From Ilumatobacter sp963746265 (GTDB taxonomy: Bacteria > Actinomycetota > Acidimicrobiia > Acidimicrobiales > Ilumatobacteraceae), in NCBI GenBank assembly GCA_963746265.1, contig CAVVAM010000015.1, positions 496,001 through 560,000 of the forward strand: 64,000 nucleotides of DNA. Direction: 5' to 3'. Position numbers and translations under genes: made by a program. The notes under the pieces were generated by a model. The model had not been told where the DNA came from and made no database searches. It saw nothing but the letters and a program-made list of their open reading frames with translations. Position 1 is the stretch's first letter; each line of letters opens with the position of its first letter. Positions 16,189 to 24,078 of this stretch are shown here, piece after piece.

Positions 16189-17892
16189 TCAGAACAGGAA
16201 GTACCGCTGGGACATCGGAAGCTCCTCGGCCGGTTGCTCGACGATCAACTCGCCGTCGATGCGCACGGCGAACGTGTCGGGGTCGACGACGATGTCGGGT
16301 CGGGCATCGTTCAGCGGCATGTCGACCTTGCCCACCGACCGGGTGTCGCCGACGGGCACGAGTCGCCGGTCGACCCGCAGCCGACCGGCCAGCCCGTCGT
16401 CCAACGCGACCGGAGCGACCCACGCCAGCGACCGACCGGGAGCGACCGCTGGTGCGGCGCCGAACATCGGTCGTGGGAGTTGTGGTTGCGGCGTCGGGAT
16501 GGATGCGTTGGCGTCCCCCATCGTCGCCCAGGCGATCATCCCGCCCTTCAGGACGACGTGTGGGCGCACACCGAAGAATGCGGGGTCCCACAGCACGAGA
16601 TCGGCGAGCTTGCCGACCTCGACCGAGCCCACGTGGCCGTCGAGACCGTGGGCGATCGCCGGACAGATCGTGTACTTCGCGACGTATCGACGGGAGCGCA
16701 GGTTGTCGGCCGGTCCGTCGTCGATGCCGCCGCGGCGGACCTTCATCACGTGCGCCGTCTGCCACGTTCGGAGCACGACCTCTCCGATCCGACCCATCGC
16801 CTGCGAGTCCGATCCGATCATCGAGATCGCACCGAGATCGTGCAGGATGTCCTCGGCGGCGATCGTCGACGGCCGAATCCGGCTCTCGGCGAATGCGAGA
16901 TCCTCGGGTACTGCCGGGTTGAGGTGGTGACAGACCATCAACATGTCGAGGTGTTCGTCGACGGTGTTGATCGTGTGCGGGCGAGTGGGATTGGTCGACG
17001 AGGGCAGCACGTTCGGGTGCGATGCGACCGTCATGATGTCGGGTGCGTGACCCCCACCTGCGCCCTCGGTGTGGAAGGTGTGGATCGAACGGCCCGCGAT
17101 CGCGGCCAGGGTGCTCTCGACGTACCCGGCTTCGTTCAACGTGTCGGTGTGGATCGCGACCTGGACCCCCGAGGCGTCCGCGACGCGCAGACACGCATCG
17201 ATCGCCGACGGGGTCGTGCCCCAGTCCTCGTGGAGCTTGAAACCGGAGGCTCCGGCGCGAAGCTGCTCCCAGAGCCCGTCGGCGCCGACGGTGTTGCCCT
17301 TGCCGAGCAACGCCACGTTGACGGGCCAGTGGTCGAGCGCCTCGAGCATCCGTTCCAGGTGCCAGGCGCCCGTCACCGTCGTCGCCTTGGTTCCTTCGGA
17401 GGGACCCGTCCCGCCACCGATGATCGTCGTGATCCCGGTGCCGAGCGCTTCGTCGAGCAACTGCGGGCACACGAGGTGGACGTGACAGTCGATCGCGCCT
17501 GCGGTCAGGATCCGACCATTGCCGGCGAGGATCTCCGTCGACGGTCCGATCTCGAGATTCGGATCGATGCCGTTCATCGTGTCGGGGTTGCCGGACTTGC
17601 CGATCCCGACGATGTGCCCGTCGCGCACCCCGACGTCCGCCTTGACGATTCCCCAGTGATCCAGGATCACCGCGCCCGTGATGACGAGGTCGGGCGCACC
17701 GGCCGCTCGGGTCAGCGTCGACTGCCCCATCGACTCGCGGATCACCTTGCCCCCACCGAACACGGCTTCGTCACCGCCGGCACAATGGTCGGCTGTCACC
17801 TCGATCCACAGGTCGGTGTCCGCGAGCCGGATCTGGTCTCCCGCGGTCGGGCCGTAGAGGGCACGGTATCGATCACGTGTGATGAAGCTCAT
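16189..17892 (-). CDS. ureC: Urease subunit alpha
   Basis: The 567-residue catalytic urease subunit, which hydrolyses urea to ammonia and carbamate with two nickel ions. The ATG at 17892 gives MSFITRDRYRALYGPTAGD. The first metal ligands are in DCHVHLVCPQ, the carbamylated bridging lysine is Lys219 in GASGFKLHEDWG, further ligands are in VQVAIHTDTLNE and FHTEGAGGGHAPD, the mobile flap is LMVCHHLNPAVPEDLAFAESRIRP, and the last aspartate is in SMIGSDSQAMGR. All key residues appear present, so it should be active. Its start overlaps the ureAB stop by four bases. The frame is open further upstream, but that part is only overlap with ureAB. Confidence 0.97.
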   Translation of the reverse strand: MSFITRDRYRALYGPTAGDQIRLADTDLWIEVTADHCAGGDEAVFGGGKVIRESMGQSTLTRAAGAPDLVITGAVILDHWGIVKADVGVRDGHIVGIGKSGNPDTMNGIDPNLEIGPSTEILAGNGRILTAGAIDCHVHLVCPQLLDEALGTGITTIIGGGTGPSEGTKATTVTGAWHLERMLEALDHWPVNVALLGKGNTVGADGLWEQLRAGASGFKLHEDWGTTPSAIDACLRVADASGVQVAIHTDTLNEAGYVESTLAAIAGRSIHTFHTEGAGGGHAPDIMTVASHPNVLPSSTNPTRPHTINTVDEHLDMLMVCHHLNPAVPEDLAFAESRIRPSTIAAEDILHDLGAISMIGSDSQAMGRIGEVVLRTWQTAHVMKVRRGGIDDGPADNLRSRRYVAKYTICPAIAHGLDGHVGSVEVGKLADLVLWDPAFFGVRPHVVLKGGMIAWATMGDANASIPTPQPQLPRPMFGAAPAVAPGRSLAWVAPVALDDGLAGRLRVDRRLVPVGDTRSVGKVDMPLNDARPDIVVDPDTFAVRIDGELIVEQPAEELPMSQRYFLF

Positions 17893-18551
17893 GTGGTTCC
17901 CTGCGTGTCGACGTGATCGTCGAGCGGGCCGGCGACCACACCACGGATTCCCGCCACGATCCGCGCGCCGACGAACGGAACGAGATCGACGTCGACCGTG
18001 ATGCCGGGTTCGAACCGCACGGAGGTGCCCGCCGGAATGTCGAGTCGCAGCCCGCGGGCGGCGGCTCGATCGAATGCGAGCGCATCGTTCGCCTCCGCGA
18101 AGTGGTAGTGGGACCCGACCTGGACCGGTCGGTCTCCCCGATGGTCGACACGCAACGTCGTGACCGGGCGACCGGCATTGATCTCGATCTCGCCGTCCGG
18201 GCCTCGGATGGCCCCGGGCACGATCGTGTCCGCCCCGGCTCGGGCATCCGGCCGGATCGGGCCGTGCAGGGTCACCAGCTTGGTGCCGTCCGGGAATGTC
18301 GCTTCGACCTGGATCTCGGGAATCATCGAGGCGACCCCGTCCATCACATCGTCGGCCGACAGCACCGAACGACCAGCCTCCATCAGGTCGGCGACGCTCC
18401 GTCCGTCGCGGGCGGCCTCCAGGACCCAGGAGCTGAGCACGGCCACCGCCTCGGGATGGTTGAGCAGCAGCCCACGTGCACGGCGAGATCGAGCGACCTC
18501 GGCGGCGGTGTGGATCATGAGGCGATCTTGTTCGTGTGGGGTGAGCCGCAT
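17889..18551 (-). CDS. ureAB: Fused urease gamma and beta subunits
   Basis: A 220-residue protein that joins the gamma subunit (residues 1 to about 100, MRLTPHEQDRLMIHTAAEVA, GRSVLSADDVMDGVASMIPEIQVEATFPDG) to the beta subunit (about 105-220, PGAIRGPDGEIEINAGRP, QVGSHYHFAEANDALAFDR, GTSVRFEPG). Such fusions are known from Helicobacter and some actinobacteria, while most bacteria have separate ureA and ureB. It follows the formamidase gene by 15 bases and overlaps ureC by four, so all form one operon. Confidence 0.93.
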   Translation of the reverse strand: MRLTPHEQDRLMIHTAAEVARSRRARGLLLNHPEAVAVLSSWVLEAARDGRSVADLMEAGRSVLSADDVMDGVASMIPEIQVEATFPDGTKLVTLHGPIRPDARAGADTIVPGAIRGPDGEIEINAGRPVTTLRVDHRGDRPVQVGSHYHFAEANDALAFDRAAARGLRLDIPAGTSVRFEPGITVDVDLVPFVGARIVAGIRGVVAGPLDDHVDTQGTT

Positions 18552-18566
18552 GCCGTTCGACCTCCG

Positions 18567-19604
18567 TCACCGCGTCCGGGTGAGCAGCGTGTCGGCGACC
18601 GCCGCGTGGCAGCCGACGGTGCCGTCCACGACCTGGGTGATCCCGAGGTCGACCGCGACCGATGCGAGCGAGTACGCCTCGTCGAGGGTGAATCCGCCAC
18701 GGTCGACGAGCAGCCCGAGCATCAGCTCGGCCGCCATCGCCATCGCCTCGTCGAGCCCGTCACCGAAGCCGTGCGTGAACCAGTGGGTGTCGGTCCGCAG
18801 GAGCGGCGACGTGGTCGCGACGTCGTCGGCGATCGACAGTCGGAGCCGGACGTCCAGCGACGCCTCGATCGCCGTTCCGCAGATCTCACCGTCGCCCTGG
18901 CCGAAATGCGGGTCGCCGACGTAGAAGCCGGCACCCTCCCGGACGACCGGATAGTGGATCACGGCCCCCGGCCCGAAACGCCAATTGTCGACGTTGCCAC
19001 CGAACACGCCCGGCGGAATGCTGCTCACGCGTGCCGGCGGAGCCACCCCCATCACGCCGAGATGCGGACGAACCGGCACCTCGACGTCCCGCCCGAAGGG
19101 CGCACGTCGAGCCGGGTCGGGCTGCGTGACGACGCCGGGCACGTCGTACAGCGCGAGCGTCTGGAAATCGAAACCGAACAGCGGACGCGCCGTCGACGGA
19201 AAACCGTCGTTCGGTGGGTCGACGAGTTCGTAGATCGTGATGCGTTCCTTGCGGAGCCGCTCGTGGAACAGCCCCCAGTGCGCGGCGCAGTTCGATCCGT
19301 ACGGCAGACGTGGTCGCATCTCCAGGATCTCGACCCGCAGCGTGTCACCGGGTCGAGCACCGCGGACGTCGATCGGGCCCGTCATGATGTGCACGCCCGG
19401 GCCCCGCTCGGCCTCCGGGACACCGTCCCAGATCGCGTGGATGCCGGCGTCCATCAACAAGTCGGGGGCATCTCCGGCATGGTGCGTGACCGCCTCGATC
19501 CAGAGTTCCTTCCCGGAGTCGACCACCAGCGTCGCCGGCTCATCGGGATCGAGGTACCCCCAGAAGCAGGTGTCCGGGGTGGCCGTCAGATCAGGTGCCC
19601 TCAC
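18567..19604 (-). CDS. fmdA: Acetamidase/formamidase
   Basis: A 345-residue protein of the FmdA/AmdA family, which releases ammonia from formamide or short amides. Family signatures are VDSGKELWIEAVTHHAGDAP near the N-terminus, the metal-binding HIMTGPIDVRGARPGDTL, SNCAAHWGLFHERL, RPHLGVMGVAPP and YVGDPHFGQGDGEICGTAIE. The GTG at 19604 is the likely start. It is the first gene of the run that continues into urease, so formamide and urea could be used together as nitrogen sources. Whether formamide, acetamide or another amide is the substrate cannot be told from sequence. Confidence 0.9.
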   Translation of the reverse strand: MRAPDLTATPDTCFWGYLDPDEPATLVVDSGKELWIEAVTHHAGDAPDLLMDAGIHAIWDGVPEAERGPGVHIMTGPIDVRGARPGDTLRVEILEMRPRLPYGSNCAAHWGLFHERLRKERITIYELVDPPNDGFPSTARPLFGFDFQTLALYDVPGVVTQPDPARRAPFGRDVEVPVRPHLGVMGVAPPARVSSIPPGVFGGNVDNWRFGPGAVIHYPVVREGAGFYVGDPHFGQGDGEICGTAIEASLDVRLRLSIADDVATTSPLLRTDTHWFTHGFGDGLDEAMAMAAELMLGLLVDRGGFTLDEAYSLASVAVDLGITQVVDGTVGCHAAVADTLLTRTR

Positions 19605-19755
19605 AGTGGTCGGACCGTACGACCACTTCGTGAACGGTGTGTTTCCGACGCGTCACGATCTGGTCGGTGATCGCCTCGTCGACCGACGCCGCACGTGACC
19701 GCTCCCGGCCGTCGCCGGTGTGAGCGGCACTCCGACGGGCGGGTACCGTGGCGGC

Positions 19756-20352
19756 ATGGACGCCCAGGACATCGCCACCGCCCGCGAGGACGCCGTTCGA
19801 GCAGCGATGGACGACATCCGCCGGATCGAAGCCGAGCAGGGCGTCACGCGTGGCGCCGTCGAGGCGATCCGCGACCGTCTCGTCGAACTGAGCGACCAAC
19901 GTGCACTGTTCCCGGCCGACGACTTCGCGGCGCCGAACGCCGAGGACCGCGAGACGAGCTACATGTACCGGCTCGCACAGGATTCCGACGACCGGTTCGC
20001 GCTCTACGCCCAGTCGAGTCGAGGGCATGTCGAGACGCCGCCGCACAACCACACCACGTGGGCCGTGGTCGTCGGGCACGCAGGCAACGAGCTCAACCGG
20101 TTCTACGAACGCTCGGACGACGGGGTCGTCGAGACCCACCAGCATCTCGTGGAAGCCGGCACGGGTGTGGCGATGCTGCCCGACGATCTCCACTCGATCC
20201 ACATCGACGGGCCGGCCCTGAACTTCCACTGCTATGGATTGGCACTCGAACGGCTGGACAGCCGCGAGTACTACCACGCCGCCGAAGGTCGCTGGAAGAT
20301 CTTCCGAGCGATCAGCGGCATCCGCGAAGCCCGCATCGGGCTGTCCTGCTGA
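19756..20352 (+). CDS. Cupin protein, cysteine-dioxygenase-like
   Basis: A 198-residue cupin that resembles type I cysteine dioxygenases and related thiol dioxygenases. The metal-binding motif is HVETPPHNHTTWAVVVG with the expected two histidines and the glutamate position, and a later histidine lies in LPDDLHSIHIDG. These enzymes oxidise cysteine or 3-mercaptopropionate with Fe(II) and O2. The ATG at 19756 is chosen; ATG 19720 in the same frame is possible. Its stop overlaps the start of the multi-rhodanese gene (TGATG), so the two should be co-translated in sulfur metabolism. Substrate is inference. Confidence 0.78.
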   Translation: MDAQDIATAREDAVRAAMDDIRRIEAEQGVTRGAVEAIRDRLVELSDQRALFPADDFAAPNAEDRETSYMYRLAQDSDDRFALYAQSSRGHVETPPHNHTTWAVVVGHAGNELNRFYERSDDGVVETHQHLVEAGTGVAMLPDDLHSIHIDGPALNFHCYGLALERLDSREYYHAAEGRWKIFRAISGIREARIGLSC

Positions 20353-21959
20353 TGCCGGCCTCGCGGCGGGCGATCGATGCCGCCACGCTCGCCGACTGGT
20401 TGGTCGACGGCGACGAACTCGCCGTGCTCGACGCCCGCGAGCAGGGAGTGTTCCTCACCGGCCATCTGTTCCACGCCGCCTGCGTACCCCTGTCCCATCT
20501 GGAGATGCGACTGCCATCGCTCGTGCCTCGGCGGAGCACCAGGATCGTGTGGTGCGACAGCGGCGACGACGGCCTCGCGGACCGAGCGGCGGCGCGCGCC
20601 GCCGAGGTCGGCTGGACGAACTGCTCCGTGCTGAGCGGGGGCGTGTCCGGATGGGCGACGTCCGGGCGGGAGGTGTACGCCGGCGTCAACGTGCCGTCCA
20701 AGGCGTTCGGCGAGCACGTCGAGCACACCTACGGCACGCCACGACTTCCGGCCGCCGAGCTCAAGGCGCTACTGGACACCGGGGCGAACGTGGTCGTGCT
20801 CGACTCCCGGCCGATGGAGGAGTTCCTCCGCATGAGCATCCCGACGGGCACGGACTGCCCGGGGGGCGAGCTCGTGCACCGGATCAGAGAGGTCGTCACG
20901 GATCCCGACACACTCGTGGTCGTGAACTGCGCCGGTCGCACGCGCAGCATCATCGGCAGCCAGTCGCTCATCAACGCCGGCCTCGAGAACCGCGTCGTCG
21001 CACTCGAGAACGGCACGATGGGCTGGGAGCTCGCCGGTTTCGAGGTCGAACGCGGTTGCGACGAACACGCCCCCGAGCCCTCGCCGAACGCACGATCCTG
21101 GGCCGACCGGGCGGCTGCCGAAGTCGGCCGTCGCTTCGGCGTCCGACACATCGACCACGACGAGTTCGCTGTCTGGCGGAGCGATCCCGATCGCACCACG
21201 ATGCTGCTCGACGTGCGCACACCCGACGAGTACGCGGCCGGCCACCTGCCGGGCAGCGTGAGCGCTCCCGGGGGCCAACTCGTGCAGGCCACCGACGAGT
21301 ACGTGGCGACCCGCAACGCCAGGCTCGTGCTCGTCGACGACACCGGCGTGCGAGCCACGATGACCGCGTCGTGGCTCCGGCAGATGGGCTGGGACGACGC
21401 CGTGGTGCTCGACGACGCCTTGGACGAGCGATCGCTCGAGTCCGGCCGTCCCGCACGGCGTTCGGTGGGGCGTGCCCTCACGATCACGGTCTCGCAGCTG
21501 GCATCGGACCTCGCGTCGGGCGCCGACACCTCGATCGCCGTGCTCGATCTGGGCACCAGCCTCAAATATCGCGACAAGGGCCACATCCCGGGTGCGTGGT
21601 GGGGGGTGCGGAGTCGGCTCGATCAGGCCCGCGCTGCGATCGGCGCCGTCGGAACCCTGGTGTTGACGTCGACCGACGGCCGACTCGCCAAGCTGGCGGT
21701 GCCCGATGCCGAGCACCACTGGCCGGACGCGACCGTGATGGCACTGGCCGGCGGCAACAGGGGGTGGCGTCACGCCGGAAACGAGATGGAGCCCGGGTTC
21801 ACCCGGCCCACCACCGACGCGGACGACGTCTGGTACAAACCCTACGACCACGAGGGCGACGTGGTGCGCCAGCACATGCAGGACTACCTGACGTGGGAGA
21901 TCGCGCTCGTCGAACAACTCGAGCGCGATCCGACCGTGTCGTTTCCGAGCTTCGACTGA
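20352..21959 (+). CDS. Four-domain rhodanese-like protein
   Basis: A 535-residue protein made of four successive rhodanese modules. Domains 1 and 2 carry the sulfur-accepting cysteine (Cys68 in VWCDSGDDG and Cys193 in VVNCAGRTRS). Domains 3 and 4 have the fold markers (LLDVRTPDEYAAGHLPGSVSAPGG; GHIPGAWWGVRSRLD) but lack it, showing LVDDTGVRATM and LTSTDGRLA instead. The C-terminus has DVWYKPYDHEGDVVRQHMQDYLTWE. It is directly coupled to a thiol-dioxygenase-like gene and may take the sulfur product further by sulfane-sulfur transfer. No signal peptide, so cytoplasmic. Confidence 0.87.
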   Translation: MPASRRAIDAATLADWLVDGDELAVLDAREQGVFLTGHLFHAACVPLSHLEMRLPSLVPRRSTRIVWCDSGDDGLADRAAARAAEVGWTNCSVLSGGVSGWATSGREVYAGVNVPSKAFGEHVEHTYGTPRLPAAELKALLDTGANVVVLDSRPMEEFLRMSIPTGTDCPGGELVHRIREVVTDPDTLVVVNCAGRTRSIIGSQSLINAGLENRVVALENGTMGWELAGFEVERGCDEHAPEPSPNARSWADRAAAEVGRRFGVRHIDHDEFAVWRSDPDRTTMLLDVRTPDEYAAGHLPGSVSAPGGQLVQATDEYVATRNARLVLVDDTGVRATMTASWLRQMGWDDAVVLDDALDERSLESGRPARRSVGRALTITVSQLASDLASGADTSIAVLDLGTSLKYRDKGHIPGAWWGVRSRLDQARAAIGAVGTLVLTSTDGRLAKLAVPDAEHHWPDATVMALAGGNRGWRHAGNEMEPGFTRPTTDADDVWYKPYDHEGDVVRQHMQDYLTWEIALVEQLERDPTVSFPSFD

Positions 21960-21973
21960 GTTCGCATCCCGAG

Positions 21974-22004
21974 CGGGCCGAGCGACCGGCTCGACGTCGG
22001 CCCG
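21974..22004 (+). terminator. Intergenic hairpin after the rhodanese gene
   Basis: CGGGCCGA (21974-21981) is perfectly complementary to TCGGCCCG (21997-22004), and the loop contains a further GAGC/GCTC pairing. It lies 14 bases after the rhodanese stop, without a following T-tract, so it may be an actinobacterial-type terminator or an RNA-stabilising stem. Confidence 0.45.
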
Positions 22005-22038
22005 GGAATGTTCGTCGGCCGGCGCGGTTGCACTGTTC

Positions 22039-22401
22039 GTGACCTCGAACGCCTACGACAGCATCGTCCGCTCCGGATTCCGGCTCCTCAACAGCGTGGT
22101 CGAACCCGCGCTCGAACGTGGGATCGGCAATCCACTCCCGATCGGCGTCGGCGCCGTCGTCGTCGAGACGACGGGCCGTGTGAGCGGCAAACCGCGGCGT
22201 GTCCCGCTGATGACCAGCCGCATCGGCGATCGCCTGATCGTGTCGACCGTGCGATCGGATTCGCAGTGGATGGCCAACCTCGAAGCCGACCCCCGGGCCC
22301 GTGTGCAGGTCGGCGGCGAGTTCCGGGATGCCACGGCGGAGACCACGCGCGGACCGCTCAACATTGCGGTCCTGCAGCTCGATCGACCGGCCGCTGACTG
22401 A
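22039..22401 (+). CDS. Short Ddn-like deazaflavin (F420)-dependent nitroreductase
   Basis: A 120-residue protein of the deazaflavin-dependent nitroreductase (Ddn/DUF385) family: LPIGVGAVVVETTGRVSGKPRRVPLMTSRIGDRLIVSTVRSD-type strands followed by WMANLEADPRARVQVGG. Family members usually have about 25-40 more residues, including an ERARLW-type helix, between the RVQVGG strand and the last strand. Here RDATAETTRGPLNIAVLQLD joins them directly, so an internal shortening is suspected. The start is a GTG at 22039. Its stop is three bases from the stop of the convergent glucosidase gene. Confidence 0.75.
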   Translation: MTSNAYDSIVRSGFRLLNSVVEPALERGIGNPLPIGVGAVVVETTGRVSGKPRRVPLMTSRIGDRLIVSTVRSDSQWMANLEADPRARVQVGGEFRDATAETTRGPLNIAVLQLDRPAAD

Positions 22402-22404
22402 GCG

Positions 22405-24078
22405 TCAGGCCTCCGACGCCAGCCACACGGCGGCGTCGATCGGCAGTTCGTCACCGACCTGATCGGACGCGAGCAGGACGGCGCCGACGGGCATCTCCAC
22501 GGGAGCGCCGCCCATGTTGACGACGCAGCGGGCACCGCTGCCGCGTTCGAACGCCAGCACGTCGGGCCCGAGATCGAGCAGCTCGATCTGCTCGTCGGCG
22601 CGCATCCAGGTGCTCCGGAGCCGGATCGCGTTCCGGTAGAGCTGGAGCATCGAGTTGGGATTCACGGATTGGGCCTCGACCGACTGCAGGCCGAACTCGG
22701 CCGGCTGGGGCAGCCACGGAGTCGCCCCACCGAAGCCGAACGACGGTCCGTCGACCGTCCACGGGATCGGCACACGACATCCGTCGCGACCCTTCTCGGT
22801 GTGTCCCGAGCGTCTCCACACCGGATCGTCGAGCAGGTCGGTCGACAGGTCCCAGACCTCGTGCAGCCCGAGCTCCTCGCCCTGGTAGATGTACGTCGAA
22901 CCCGGAAGCGCCAGCGTCACCAGCGCCGCGGCCCGGGCGCGGCGTGTCCCCCACGCCGCGTCGAGCACGTCGTGCGGTCCGGTCAGCGACCATGTGGCCA
23001 GATCGGTGCCGGGCGGCAGCCCGTACCGCGTCGCGTGTCGCATCACGTCGTGATTCGACAGCACCCAGGTCGGATTCGAGCCGACGGCAGCAGCGGCATC
23101 GACGGCGTGTTCGATGATCGCGGCGAAGTCCTTCGCGTTCCAGGTCGCGTCCAGCAGGTCGAAGTCGAAGGCCTGGTGGAACTCGTCGGGTCGAACGTAC
23201 AGCGGACGTTGGGTCGCGTGGACCGACGCCTCGGCCACCATCATGCGGTCGCCGTACCCGTCGAGCGTCCGGCGCCACGATTGATAGATCGGATGCAGGT
23301 CGTCGCGGTCCCAGAACGGATGGTCGGGCACGACCACGGAGCGCACGTGCTGCGGCCGGTCGCCGAGATCGACCCACTCCGGGTGTTTGACCAGCCCGTG
23401 CGCGACGTCGACGCGAAACCCGTCGACACCGCGATCGAGCCAGAAGCGGAGGACGTCGTCGAACTCGGCCCGTATCTCCGGGTGATCCCAGTTGAGATCA
23501 GGTTGGCTCGAATCGAACAGGTGCAGGTACCACTCGCCGTCGTCGGGGTCGTCGTTGAGACGTGTCCAGGCCGGGCCGCCGAACACCGACGGCCAATCGG
23601 TGGGTGGCTCCGAGCCGTCACCACGGCCGGGCAGGAAGTGGTAGCGGCGCCGCTCGGGATCGCCCGGGGCAGCGGCCACGGCCGCCTGGAACCACCGGTG
23701 ATCCGACGAGGTGTGGTTCGGCACGAGGTCGACGATCACGCGAATGCCGAGATCGTGGGCCTCGTCCAGGAAGGCCTCGGCCGCGGCGAGATCACCGTAG
23801 CGGGGGTCGATGTCGCGGTAGTCGGAGACGTCGTAGCCGCCGTCGCGCAGTGGCGACGGGTTCCACGGGTTCAGCCACACGGCGTCGACGCCGAGCGACT
23901 CCAGATACGGCAGTCGCGATCGCAGACCGGCGAGGTCGCCGGTGCCGTCGCCGTTGCCGTCGGCGAACGACCGGATGTAGACCTGGTAGACGAGCGCTCG
24001 GCGCCACCAGGCGACCTGCTGGTCGTGCCGACCGCCCGCGCGAGGGTGGGCTGGGCGGTCGTGTCGAGGTGTGTTCAC
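22405..24078 (-). CDS. GH13 alpha-glucosidase
   Basis: A 557-residue glycoside hydrolase family 13 enzyme of the oligo-1,6-/alpha-glucosidase subgroup, cytoplasmic because it has no signal peptide. Region I is VDLVPNHTS, the nucleophile is Asp224 in GFRVDVAHGL, the acid/base glutamate is in MMVAEASV and the third carboxylate is in LSNHDVMRH. The early segment GDGTGDLAGLRSRLPYLESLGVDAVWLNP is typical of maltases. The GTG start overlaps the stop of the secreted amylase gene. It would cleave imported maltodextrins to glucose and is the last gene of the maltodextrin operon. Confidence 0.92.
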   Translation of the reverse strand: MNTPRHDRPAHPRAGGRHDQQVAWWRRALVYQVYIRSFADGNGDGTGDLAGLRSRLPYLESLGVDAVWLNPWNPSPLRDGGYDVSDYRDIDPRYGDLAAAEAFLDEAHDLGIRVIVDLVPNHTSSDHRWFQAAVAAAPGDPERRRYHFLPGRGDGSEPPTDWPSVFGGPAWTRLNDDPDDGEWYLHLFDSSQPDLNWDHPEIRAEFDDVLRFWLDRGVDGFRVDVAHGLVKHPEWVDLGDRPQHVRSVVVPDHPFWDRDDLHPIYQSWRRTLDGYGDRMMVAEASVHATQRPLYVRPDEFHQAFDFDLLDATWNAKDFAAIIEHAVDAAAAVGSNPTWVLSNHDVMRHATRYGLPPGTDLATWSLTGPHDVLDAAWGTRRARAAALVTLALPGSTYIYQGEELGLHEVWDLSTDLLDDPVWRRSGHTEKGRDGCRVPIPWTVDGPSFGFGGATPWLPQPAEFGLQSVEAQSVNPNSMLQLYRNAIRLRSTWMRADEQIELLDLGPDVLAFERGSGARCVVNMGGAPVEMPVGAVLLASDQVGDELPIDAAVWLASEA

